From Mobilicoccus caccae (GTDB taxonomy: Bacteria > Actinomycetota > Actinomycetes > Actinomycetales > Dermatophilaceae): DNA of 64,000 bases. The notes under the pieces were generated by a model. It ran no database searches. It was given only the letters and a program-made list of their open reading frames with translations, and had not been told where the DNA came from. Within the stretch, counting starts at the first letter, position 1. Each line of letters begins with the position of its first letter. The stretch lies in NCBI RefSeq assembly GCF_030161635.1, contig NZ_BSUO01000001.1:3763199-3827198 (forward strand), in the 5' to 3' direction. The translations under genes and the position numbers were made by a program. Shown piece after piece: positions 1 through 7,252 of this stretch.

Positions 1-1855
1 CGCTGACCGGCACGTCCCACCACGCGGAGGCCGGCGGGTTGGGTCCGGTGAGGTCGGTCTCGATGTAGAGCACCGTCGTGCGGTCGTTGGCCGCGGCCTG
101 GGCGTACTTCTCACGGAAGTCGGCGATCCCGTCGCACCGCAACAGCGTCGCACCCCAGCTCTCGGCGTTGACCGCGAGGTCGAAGGGCACGACGTCGCCG
201 GCGAGGCGACCCGACTCGTCACGCATGCGGTACTTGGTGCCGAACCGCTGGGAGCCGCGCGACTCCGACAGCGCGCCGATCGAGGCGTACCCGTGGTTCT
301 GCAGCAACACGATGACGACCTTGAGTCCTTCGGAGACCATCGTCGCGATCTCCATGGGCATCATCTGGTAGGTGCCGTCACCGACGATGGCGACGACCTC
401 GCGGTCGCCGTGGCCCTGCTCGTGCAGCGCCATCTTGACGCCCATGGCCGCCGGGATCTCGTATCCCATGCAGGAGTAGGCGTACTCCACGTGGTACTGC
501 TCCGGGGTCTGCGCGCGCCACAACGCCTGCAGGTCACCGGGCATGGAGCCGGCGGCGTTGATGACGACGTCCTTCTCGCCCATGAGCTCGTTGAGCGCCC
601 CGAACACCTCGGTCTGCGCGGGCAGTGGCGTGTGGTCGCGGTGGTAGCACTCCTGCGTGACCTCCCGCCATTCGGCGGCGAGGTCGGATGCCCGCTGCCG
701 GTACTCCTGCGGGACGCTCCACCCGGACAGGCGCTCGGTGAGGGCGGTGAGCGTGGCGCGGGCGTCGGCGACGACCGAGGTCGCCGAGTGCTTGGCCGCG
801 TCCATGGCGAGGACGTTGACGTTGACGAACCGCACCTTCGGGTTCGCGAAGATCGTGTGGCTGGCGGTCGTGAAGTCCGAGTACCGGGTTCCGATACCGA
901 TGACGAGGTCGGCCTCGCGGGCCAGGGCGTTGGCGGCGCTGGTGCCGGTCGAGCCGACGCCACCGACCGAGCTCGGGTGATCGGCGTCGATCGCGCCCTT
1001 GCCCGCGTGGGTGTCGGCGACAGGAATGCCGGTGGCCCGCGCGAATTCGCGTAACTGCTCGGAGGCCTCGGAGTAGACGACGCCACCGCCGGCGACGACG
1101 AGCGGGGCCGTGGCGGCCTTGATCTGCTCGACGACCTGGTCCAGGAGCGCGGGCTCCGGCTCCGGACGCGCGACCCGCCACACCCGTGTGCGGAAGAACT
1201 CCACCGGCCAGTCGTAGGCCTCGGCCTGGACGTCCTGGGGCAGGCAGATCGTCACCGCGCCGGTCTCGGCAGGGTCGGTGAGCACCCGCATGGCCGCGAG
1301 CGCGGAGGGGATGAGCTGCTCGGGCCGGTTGATCCGGTCCCAGAACCGCGACACCGGCCGCAGCGCGTCGTTGACCGACACGTCGAGGCTGGTGGGGTCC
1401 TCGAGCTGCTGCAGCACGGGGTCGGGATGGCGGGTGGCGAAGATGTCCGAAGGCAGCAGCAGCACGGGCACCCGGTTGGTCGTCGCGAGCGCCGCCCCGG
1501 TGACGAGGTTGGTCGCGCCCGGGCCGATCGAGGTGGTGACGGCCATCGTCTGCAGCCGGTCGGTCGTGCGGGCGTAGGCGGCCGCGGCGTTGGCGCCGCC
1601 CTGCTCGTTGCGCACGAGGTAGTACGGCAGGTCGACCATCGTCTCACCGCCGGCGACGTCCGGGACGTCGAACTCACCCAGTTCGGCCTGCAGCAACGCC
1701 TGCCCGACTCCGGCGACGTTGCCGTGACCGAAGATCCCGTAGCACCCGGGAATCAGGCGTCGTCGAACGCCGTCACGCTCGGAGAACTGCCTGGAGAGGA
1801 AGACGACGAGTGCTTGGGCGACGGTCAGACGCACCGTCTGCGAGGTGGTGGTCAT
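1..1855 (-). CDS. iolD: 3D-(3,5/4)-trihydroxycyclohexane-1,2-dione hydrolase, 3' end cut by window edge
   Basis: Thiamine-diphosphate enzyme of myo-inositol catabolism that opens the ring of trihydroxycyclohexane-1,2-dione. Reading leftward from ATG 1855 gives MTTTSQTVRLTVAQALVVF, then the ThDP-family glutamate segment RNEQGGANAAAAYAR, the SIGPGATNLVTGAA loop and, further on, the GDGTYQMMPMEI cofactor-binding region. The frame stays open to base 1, so the C-terminus lies outside the window. A GGAGG ribosome site sits 5 nt before the ATG. The transaldolase-like gene lies 26 bp upstream on the same strand, fitting an inositol operon. Identification rests on overall IolD-like sequence; other ThDP decarboxylase-like enzymes are a less likely alternative. 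Confidence 0.92.
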   Translation of the reverse strand, partial: MTTTSQTVRLTVAQALVVFLSRQFSERDGVRRRLIPGCYGIFGHGNVAGVGQALLQAELGEFDVPDVAGGETMVDLPYYLVRNEQGGANAAAAYARTTDRLQTMAVTTSIGPGATNLVTGAALATTNRVPVLLLPSDIFATRHPDPVLQQLEDPTSLDVSVNDALRPVSRFWDRINRPEQLIPSALAAMRVLTDPAETGAVTICLPQDVQAEAYDWPVEFFRTRVWRVARPEPEPALLDQVVEQIKAATAPLVVAGGGVVYSEASEQLREFARATGIPVADTHAGKGAIDADHPSSVGGVGSTGTSAANALAREADLVIGIGTRYSDFTTASHTIFANPKVRFVNVNVLAMDAAKHSATSVVADARATLTALTERLSGWSVPQEYRQRASDLAAEWREVTQECYHRDHTPLPAQTEVFGALNELMGEKDVVINAAGSMPGDLQALWRAQTPEQYHVEYAYSCMGYEIPAAMGVKMALHEQGHGDREVVAIVGDGTYQMMPMEIATMVSEGLKVVIVLLQNHGYASIGALSESRGSQRFGTKYRMRDESGRLAGDVVPFDLAVNAESWGATLLRCDGIADFREKYAQAAANDRTTVLYIETDLTGPNPPASAWWDVPVS

Positions 1856-1881
1856 GTGATCCTCCGGTGTCGAGGTGACGC

Positions 1882-2949
1882 TCAGGGTGCCGGGACGAGG
1901 ATGTCACGCACGAGTGCGTCGAGATCGGCGTCCGCCTGGAGGAACTGGCGCAGGGTCGTGCGCGTGGCTCCGAAGTCGTCGAACTCCTCCGGGGTCATCC
2001 CGTCGACCGCGTAGGCCTTGCGGAACTCCGGCATCGTCTTGAGGGTCTCCAGCACCTGCGCGTCGACCGGGACGTCGATGCGGGGCTCGGGGTCGATGCC
2101 GCTGCCCTGGAACCGCTGCTGCCACGCGAACGGCGGGGAGATGACGACCTCGCCGCCCACGAACTCGGTCCACTGCAACGCGTTGCGGTACGCGGCCGAG
2201 AGCAGCCGGGCGCGCAGTCCGCGCTCGCCGAAGATCCGGTAGGCCTCCTTGAAGGCGGCGACGCCGGCCCACTCGAGATATCCGGGGTCGAAGCAGAGCT
2301 TCTCCTTCTCGTAGACCTTCTTGAGCCAGTCGTCGAGGCGGCCGCACATGATGGTGACGACCGGGCCCATCTCGTCGACGGGGAGACCTTCGGCCTCGCG
2401 GCGCTTCAATCCGCGTTCGATGGCCTCACCGGCGGCGACGGCCTGGGGCACCGTGAAGGAGACGGTGACGTTGATGCACACGCCGCGGTAGGTGGCCTCT
2501 TCGATGGCGACGATGCCGGTGCTGGTGGCGGGGATCTTGACGATCGTGTTGGGCATGAGGCTGTCGAAGTGGACAGCCTGCTGCACCAGGGCGTCGGCGT
2601 CGCGGTGCAGGCGGGGGTCGGTCTGCATCGACAGCCGCCCGTTCACGCCCTTGTACTTCTCGAAGGCGGGCATGAGGAGCTCGGCCGCGTCGATGGAGAC
2701 CTCCTCGACGACCTTCCACCCGATCTCGGACTCTCCGGCGGTCGGCATCTCCTGCGCGAGTTCGCGGATGCGTGCCGACCAGCGCGGTAGGTCGGCCTTG
2801 ATGCAGGCCAGGGCGATGACGGGGTTGCACGTGGCACCCACCGCGCCGTAGCTGATCGACTCCTTCAACTCCTCGGGGTTGGCGGAGTCGTTCCAGAGGA
2901 CGGTGGGACCGTTCTCGACCATCGTGTTGAGCGGCCTGCTGTGGGACAT
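1882..2949 (-). CDS. transaldolase-family protein of an inositol-catabolism operon
   Basis: Predicted 355-residue class I aldolase fold enzyme. The Schiff-base lysine is in the motif NTIVKIPAT (Lys138 from the chosen start), and the N-terminal TNP-type segment reads GATCNPVIA. Transaldolase-like proteins are common beside iol genes in actinobacteria, where they probably handle a sugar phosphate or an inositol-derived ketose; the exact substrate cannot be read from sequence. The chosen ATG at 2949 (MSHSRPL) has GGAGG 5 nt upstream; an in-frame ATG at 2991 (MGWLQP) would add 14 residues but has a weaker site. It precedes iolD by 26 bp and probably shares its promoter, which may lie in the AT-rich stretch at about 3010-3035. 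Confidence 0.85.
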   Translation of the reverse strand: MSHSRPLNTMVENGPTVLWNDSANPEELKESISYGAVGATCNPVIALACIKADLPRWSARIRELAQEMPTAGESEIGWKVVEEVSIDAAELLMPAFEKYKGVNGRLSMQTDPRLHRDADALVQQAVHFDSLMPNTIVKIPATSTGIVAIEEATYRGVCINVTVSFTVPQAVAAGEAIERGLKRREAEGLPVDEMGPVVTIMCGRLDDWLKKVYEKEKLCFDPGYLEWAGVAAFKEAYRIFGERGLRARLLSAAYRNALQWTEFVGGEVVISPPFAWQQRFQGSGIDPEPRIDVPVDAQVLETLKTMPEFRKAYAVDGMTPEEFDDFGATRTTLRQFLQADADLDALVRDILVPAP

Positions 2950-3041
2950 CGAATCCTCCACGTCGAGGTTGGTCGGCTGAAGCCATCCCATCAGCCCGCG
3001 CTCCCCCTGTCAATCTATTGTCTTTACATTTTTGATGATCT

Positions 3042-3266
3042 GCGTGTCTCCCCGCGGACATCCGAGCGGCGGACCCGCTTCAACAGCGGCAGATGATCCT
3101 CCAGTACGTCGACGCCTACGGCAGCATCACGCGGGGCCAGGTGGCCGACTTGTGTTCGGTCACCGCACTCCAGGCACGCAGCCTGCTGAAGAAGCTCGTC
3201 GAGGCAGGCGAACTGGCCCTCATCGGCGAACGACGGGCGGCCCGCTACATCCGCGCACCCAGGTAG
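3042..3266 (+). pseudogene. remnant of a C-terminal winged-helix domain (ATP-binding/AlbA_2-type protein tail)
   Basis: An open frame after the stop at 3036-3038 encodes LQQRQMILQYVDAYGSITRG, then QVADLCSVTALQARSLLKKL and a basic wing ending RRAARYIRAPR. This is a complete winged helix-turn-helix of the kind found at the end of AlbA_2 ATP-binding proteins, but no good start codon or ribosome site precedes it; the only ATG (3093) would give 57 residues. It is therefore probably the leftover 3' end of a lost gene. The full-length AlbA_2 gene at 22651-24396 ends with the same kind of domain but is too different to be its direct source. Confidence 0.5.
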
Positions 3267-3484
3267 GAGCAACGTGTCCTGGGTCCGTGCCGTTCTGGAC
3301 GCCACCCCCGGGCGCCCGGATCCGATGTCCTACCCCGGTAGGACGCAAGTCCACGTCCGGTATGACGCGGGGCACCCTCTCCTCCAAGGAATCTGGAGTC
3401 AGTTCGAAAGCCCCCGAACGATCCGGACCCACTGGTTCGGGCGACGTCGGGAGTCGCACCGCCTGAACCGAGAAGGAGAGTGGG

Positions 3485-5326
3485 ATGGACGTCTCGACCA
3501 TGCCGACGAGTCGCTCGTTCTTCGTCGCCCTGCCCGACACCCCCGCCGCCGGCGGAGTGGCGGCAAGGCTGAAGGACGTCACGAGCACGATGCTCCACCA
3601 CGCCTCGGGGCGTCCCTGGATCGTCGGGCACGTCACGACCGATCGGGTCGTCACCGGCAGGGCCGGCGCCAACGCCGTCGCCGTCGTCGGCACGAGCAGC
3701 GCCACCACGGCCGACCTCGACCGTGTCGCGGCGAGCGCGCGCCGCCCCACCGACCTCACGGCCGTCTGCAGCGGGCACGCCGGCAGCTACGTCACGATCG
3801 GCTCGATCGACGGAGAGCTGTTCGCGGCCGGTCAGGCGATGGAGTCCCGTCGCCTGTGGTCCTCCCGCATCGGCGGCATCCGGGTCGTGTCCGACCGCGC
3901 CGACGTGCTGGCCGAACTCGGCGGATTCGACATCGACCCCACAGCCCTGGCCCTGCGGCTGCTCACCACGCTGCCCCACCCTCTCGACCGGCGAGGTCTG
4001 TGGCGCCAGGTGGAGCCGCTGCCCGGCGACCGTCATCTCGTGATCGGTGTCGACGGCACCAGGGTGAGGGAGGGGACCTGGTGGCACCTGCCCGCCGACG
4101 ACCTCGGTCGCGCCGAGGGAGCCGACCGCTTCCGTCAGGCACTCGAGGCCGGGGTCGCCGCCCGCACCCGCGACGGGGAGTCCGTCGCCTGCGATCTCTC
4201 CGGCGGCCTGGACTCCACCCCACTCTGCTTCTTCGCGGCCCGGTCACCCCAAGGGGTCGTCGCGAGAACGCTGTACAACGACGACCCCGGCGGAGACGAG
4301 GACCTGCGCTGGGCGCGCAAGGCCCTGGAATCCATGCCGGGCGTGCACACCCACGTCGTCTCCTCCACCGACGAGTACGTCGACTTCTACGAGGGCATCG
4401 ACGACATCGCCGCCCACTTCGACGAACCCACCCAGGCAGTGACCGCAGGGCCACGGATCATGGCGATGCTCCAGGACGATCGCCGACGAGGCATCCGGAT
4501 GCACTTGAACGGGCTCGGTGGCGATCACATCCTCCGCGGCATCGGGGCATGGGAGCACTCCATCGCCCGACAGAGACCGCTGACCGCCTGGCGACGAGCC
4601 CGCGGACAGCACATCCCCGACGGCATCGGCATGCTCAGCACACTGCGGGCGCTCACCGACCGCCGCCCCTACCGGGCCTGGCTCGCGGACTCCTACCGGG
4701 CGGCCGGCGAACACACCGGGGCACCGGCCGCGCCAGGCATGAACGACTGGTCCAGCCCGATCTCGATGCCACCGTGGCTCAGCTCCGATGCGCGGGCCCT
4801 CATCGACTCCGCCGTGCGCGAGGTCATGGACGAGGCCGAACCCCTGCACGCCTCCATGGCCGGCCACGCCGACGTCTTCTTCGTCCGCGAGGCGTCCCGC
4901 CTGGTCCGCAGCACCGCACAACTCGGGCAGCCCTACCAGGTCAGTTACGAGGCGCCCCTGCTGGACGACCGCATCGTCGAGGCGGCACTGGCCGTGCAGC
5001 GAACCGAACGCGACACCCCGCTGGAATGGAAACCGCTGATGAAGGCGGCGATGCGCGGGCTCCTGCCGAACGACTACCTCATGCGCACCTCCAAGGTGGG
5101 CGGCGGGCCACAGTCGGTCCGCGGATACTCCCGCCACTACTCGACCCTGCTGAAGCTGATGGACGAGGCCCGCCTCTTCGACACCGGACTCATCGACCGC
5201 GACGCACTCCTGCGCACGACCCGCCCCAACCAGTGGGAGACGCCCGCCGTGCACGTGTACCAGGCCATCAACGCGGCCGTCTTCCTCCGCAACTCGTCAT
5301 GCCGACCGGCCCTGGCCGCGCTCTGA
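3485..5326 (+). CDS. lasso peptide macrolactam synthetase (asparagine synthase-like cyclase, C protein)
   Basis: 613 residues. It activates the ring-forming Glu/Asp side chain of the precursor as an AMP ester and closes the isopeptide bond to the core N-terminus. The C-terminal half is an asparagine-synthetase ATP-pyrophosphatase domain with the PP-loop SGGLDS at 239-244 and a later LNGLGGDHILRG segment. The N-terminal half is a degenerate glutamine-amidotransferase domain with no N-terminal nucleophilic Cys, as expected for lasso cyclases. AAGGAG lies 6 nt before ATG 3485. It is the first gene of the lasso locus and is followed after 27 bp by B1. The neighbouring B1, B2 and precursor genes exclude a true asparagine synthetase. 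Confidence 0.95.
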   Translation: MDVSTMPTSRSFFVALPDTPAAGGVAARLKDVTSTMLHHASGRPWIVGHVTTDRVVTGRAGANAVAVVGTSSATTADLDRVAASARRPTDLTAVCSGHAGSYVTIGSIDGELFAAGQAMESRRLWSSRIGGIRVVSDRADVLAELGGFDIDPTALALRLLTTLPHPLDRRGLWRQVEPLPGDRHLVIGVDGTRVREGTWWHLPADDLGRAEGADRFRQALEAGVAARTRDGESVACDLSGGLDSTPLCFFAARSPQGVVARTLYNDDPGGDEDLRWARKALESMPGVHTHVVSSTDEYVDFYEGIDDIAAHFDEPTQAVTAGPRIMAMLQDDRRRGIRMHLNGLGGDHILRGIGAWEHSIARQRPLTAWRRARGQHIPDGIGMLSTLRALTDRRPYRAWLADSYRAAGEHTGAPAAPGMNDWSSPISMPPWLSSDARALIDSAVREVMDEAEPLHASMAGHADVFFVREASRLVRSTAQLGQPYQVSYEAPLLDDRIVEAALAVQRTERDTPLEWKPLMKAAMRGLLPNDYLMRTSKVGGGPQSVRGYSRHYSTLLKLMDEARLFDTGLIDRDALLRTTRPNQWETPAVHVYQAINAAVFLRNSSCRPALAAL

Positions 5327-5353
5327 CCTGCGACGACCCGACAGGAGAGATCC

Positions 5354-5614
5354 ATGTTGTTCCGCAAGACACCCCGCCGTCACGAATACACGACGGTGCC
5401 CACCGAGTACGGACACGTCATGCTGGATGAGTCCCGAGGCCAGTACTGGCATCTCAACGACAGCGCCCTGACCGTCACGCGCTCCTTGCGGGACGGAGGG
5501 TCTCGCGACGACGCCGCGGATGCCCTGGTCGCCTCCTACGGCATCGAGCGTGGTGTCGCCCGGCGCGACGTCGACGCCGCCTGCGAGACGTTGCAGAAGG
5601 TGGGCCTGCTGTGA
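5354..5614 (+). CDS. lasso peptide B1 protein (RiPP recognition element, PqqD-like)
   Basis: 86-residue PqqD-fold protein that binds the leader peptide and hands it to the B2 protease and the cyclase. The typical beta-strand pattern is visible in HVMLDESRGQYWHLNDSA, followed by helices with DAADALVASYG and a C-terminal DAACETLQKVGLL. AGGAGAG lies upstream of ATG 5354. Its stop overlaps the start of B2 (GTGA at 5611-5614), implying translational coupling. The separate B1 and B2 genes are the usual actinobacterial arrangement. Confidence 0.93.
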   Translation: MLFRKTPRRHEYTTVPTEYGHVMLDESRGQYWHLNDSALTVTRSLRDGGSRDDAADALVASYGIERGVARRDVDAACETLQKVGLL

Positions 5615-6081
5615 GTGACGTCCTGCCCTACGAACCGGTGCGAGTCCGCCTTCGAGACGGTGTCGCCGTCGGCACCTCGGTCGCCCTCGCTCGACTTCTC
5701 GCCCACGCCCCGCCCGATGTCCTGCGCTCGGTCCTCGACGCTGTCAGCGCCGGCGCGCGACCTGCGGATTACGAACAGGCCCGCGCCGCACGGGACACGG
5801 TCCTCACCGCGAGCGCCTACACCCGAGGCGGCTCGGCCTGCCTCCCACGGTCCATCGCCACGGCCCTGATCTGCCGCTTGCGCGGAACCTGGCCCGCCTG
5901 GTGCGTCGGAGTCCTCTCCTCGCCGCCGTTCACGGCGCACGCGTGGATCGAGTCCGAAGGACGCATCGTCGACGAGCCGATGAACAGCTCCGACTTCTCC
6001 ACCTTCTTCAGCGTCACCGCCGCTGCCACGGCCTCCACCGCCGCGACCGCGACGACTCCCACCACCATGACCGCCGCGTGA
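5611..6081 (+). CDS. lasso peptide B2 protein (transglutaminase-like leader peptidase)
   Basis: 156 residues; cysteine protease that removes the leader from the precursor. The catalytic triad of the family is visible as Cys77 in GGSACLPRS, His110 in PFTAHAWIE and Asp121 in RIVDEP. Starts at GTG 5611 inside the last codons of B1. The last 25 or so residues are a low-complexity Ala/Thr tail (TAAATASTAATATTPTT) beyond the conserved domain, unusual for the family. Precursor 1 begins 13 bp downstream. Confidence 0.93.
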   Translation: MSDVLPYEPVRVRLRDGVAVGTSVALARLLAHAPPDVLRSVLDAVSAGARPADYEQARAARDTVLTASAYTRGGSACLPRSIATALICRLRGTWPAWCVGVLSSPPFTAHAWIESEGRIVDEPMNSSDFSTFFSVTAAATASTAATATTPTTMTAA

Positions 6082-6094
6082 TCAGGAGAGACCC

Positions 6095-6217
6095 ATGAAC
6101 TTCCCCGCCTACGCACCACCTTTCGCCTCACGACTCGGATGCTTCGAGGAATGCACCGGATTCGGTCTCGGCTACCAGCCGGAACGCTGGACCCCCTTCG
6201 GCGATCGGTGGGCCTGA
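6095..6217 (+). CDS. lasso precursor peptide 1
   Basis: 40-residue peptide. The leader carries YAPPF and ends in CTG; the family rule (Thr at -2) and the similarly built fusilassin leader ending ATG place cleavage after TG. Predicted core: FGLGYQPERWTPFGDRWA, with a Phe1-Glu8 ring. If cleavage were before Gly instead, Glu9 would close the ring. The leader lacks the usual LG.F motif in perfect form (SRLGCFEEC) and has two cysteines, unlike the other five. AGGAGAG lies upstream of ATG 6095. The stop overlaps the next start (TGATGA, 6215-6220). Confidence 0.85.
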   Translation: MNFPAYAPPFASRLGCFEECTGFGLGYQPERWTPFGDRWA

Positions 6218-6333
6218 TGAACACCTACCAGGCTCCCGTCATCACCGTCCTCGGCAACTTCGCCGAGCGCACCGGATTCGGATTCCGCCCCGAGATCGTC
6301 GAGATCGGTACGGCCCTTCCCGACCGCGTCTGA
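6217..6333 (+). CDS. lasso precursor peptide 2
   Basis: 38-residue peptide whose ATG overlaps the stop of precursor 1. The leader has the canonical Y-x-x-P and LG-x-F elements (TYQAPVITVLGNFAERTG). Predicted core: FGFRPEIVEIGTALPDRV. Glu9 would give a nine-member Phe1-Glu9 ring; Glu6 is too early for known lasso rings. The core differs from all other copies, so it should give a separate product. Confidence 0.88.
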   Translation: MNTYQAPVITVLGNFAERTGFGFRPEIVEIGTALPDRV

Positions 6334-6441
6334 GGCCCCCCGCACCCCCGTGACCCCGTGCTCCGGGAAGCCGCAGGGCCCCGGTGCCCGACATGGTCAC
6401 GGGCCCCGACCCACCGATCGCCACGAGAGGAGGTGACCGTC

Positions 6442-6558
6442 ATGCGCACCTACACCGCACCCGCCGCCGTCGCACTCGGCACGTTCAGCGACGAGACCGG
6501 CTTCGGCGTCGGCTTCCAGGCCGAGGGCTGGAACCCCATCGCCGACCGCAAGAGCTGA
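6442..6558 (+). CDS. lasso precursor peptide 3
   Basis: 38-residue peptide with leader YTAPAAVALGTFSDETG and predicted core FGVGFQAEGWNPIADRKS (Phe1-Glu8 ring, or Gly1-Glu9 if cleaved one residue earlier). It has a very strong ribosome site, AGGAGGTGA, 6 nt before ATG 6442, the best in the array. The core is identical to that of precursor 5, while the first half of the leader differs. Confidence 0.9.
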   Translation: MRTYTAPAAVALGTFSDETGFGVGFQAEGWNPIADRKS

Positions 6559-6611
6559 CCCGCTCGCACGCCCACACAGAACCGCAGAACCAACCCAGAA
6601 GGAGAACCACC

Positions 6612-6737
6612 ATGCAGAAGCGCTACGACACCCCCAACGTCATCGACCTCGGCGCCTTCGCCGAGCAGACCGGAGAGTTCATCGGCCCGCACTCCGAAGC
6701 CATCCTCCCGCTGGAGGACCACTCCAAGGAGGGCTGA
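6612..6737 (+). CDS. lasso precursor peptide 4
   Basis: 41-residue peptide with leader YDTPNVIDLGAFAEQTG and predicted core EFIGPHSEAILPLEDHSKEG. Under the TG cleavage rule the core would start with Glu1 and close on Glu8; the alternative cut before Gly gives Gly1-Glu9. The core is long and acidic. GAAGGAGAA lies before ATG 6612. The product is identical to precursor 6 in every residue, with only synonymous differences in the DNA. Confidence 0.88.
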   Translation: MQKRYDTPNVIDLGAFAEQTGEFIGPHSEAILPLEDHSKEG

Positions 6738-6845
6738 CCTCCTCGGCTGCGGCCCCGCAGCCGGCGAACGCAAACGCCGGGTGGTCGTCCGGCCACCCGA
6801 CCTGTAGGACATCTCGGCACGAAACCACTGCAGAAGGAGAACACC

Positions 6846-6959
6846 ATGCGCTACACCACCCCCACCGTCATCGACCTCGGCACGTTCAGCGACGAGACCG
6901 GCTTCGGCGTCGGCTTCCAGGCCGAGGGCTGGAACCCCATCGCCGACCGCAAGAGCTGA
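6846..6959 (+). CDS. lasso precursor peptide 5 (core identical to precursor 3)
   Basis: 37-residue peptide: leader MRYTTPTVIDLGTFSDETG and core FGVGFQAEGWNPIADRKS. From the LGTF codons to just past the stop (6876-6962) the DNA matches precursor 3 (6475-6561) exactly. The leader before that (TPTVID) resembles precursors 4/6 (TPNVID), suggesting gene conversion or unequal crossover between precursor genes. AGAAGGAGAA lies before ATG 6846. Confidence 0.9.
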   Translation: MRYTTPTVIDLGTFSDETGFGVGFQAEGWNPIADRKS

Positions 6960-6998
6960 CCCCACTCCGAGCACCACCACAGCAGAAGGAGAAGAACC

Positions 6999-7124
6999 AT
7001 GCAGAAGCGTTACGACACCCCCAACGTCATCGACCTCGGCGCCTTCGCCGAGCAGACCGGAGAGTTCATCGGCCCGCACTCCGAAGCCATCCTCCCGCTG
7101 GAGGACCACTCGAAGGAGGGGTGA
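6999..7124 (+). CDS. lasso precursor peptide 6 (identical to precursor 4)
   Basis: 41-residue peptide with the same amino-acid sequence as precursor 4; the DNA differs only at a few synonymous positions (for example CGT for CGC in codon 4). Predicted core EFIGPHSEAILPLEDHSKEG. AGAAGGAGAAG lies before ATG 6999. It is the last precursor before a hairpin and the ABC exporter genes. Keeping an identical product while silent sites drift suggests selection on the peptide or a very recent duplication. Confidence 0.88.
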   Translation: MQKRYDTPNVIDLGAFAEQTGEFIGPHSEAILPLEDHSKEG

Positions 7125-7162
7125 CCCCCTCGAACAGGCGCTTCGAGCGTCTCGACGTGCCG

Positions 7163-7197
7163 CGGGTCGGTGCCGAGGGCAAGTCGGCACCGGCCCG
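7163..7197 (+). terminator. strong hairpin between precursor array and exporter genes
   Basis: The arms 7163-7176 and 7184-7197 pair over 14 bp with one G-U wobble around a 7-nt loop (GGGCAAG). There is no U-tract, so it may act as a partial terminator or as a 3' stabiliser for the precursor mRNA. Either would give much more precursor than exporter message. Confidence 0.55.
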
Positions 7198-7252
7198 TGG
7201 GCGTCTGTCAGCGAACACCTGAGACCGACAACACCAGGATAGGCGATGAACC

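Larger units (their letters stand above)
6475..7124 (+). repeat. tandem duplication of a two-precursor unit
   Basis: The block holding precursors 3 and 4 (6475-6737) recurs as precursors 5 and 6 (6876-7124). The 87-bp segments 6475-6561 and 6876-6962 are identical; the precursor 4 and 6 genes differ at about three silent sites. The spacer between the units (6738-6840) contains two short hairpins (6745-6762 and 6778-6799) that are absent between precursors 5 and 6. Confidence 0.9.

Noticed and set aside
3274..5430. 718-residue open frame overlapping the lasso cyclase
   Set aside because: Arg/Pro/His-rich antisense-like composition; it is an alternative frame of the cyclase gene, which has a strong ribosome site and family motifs.
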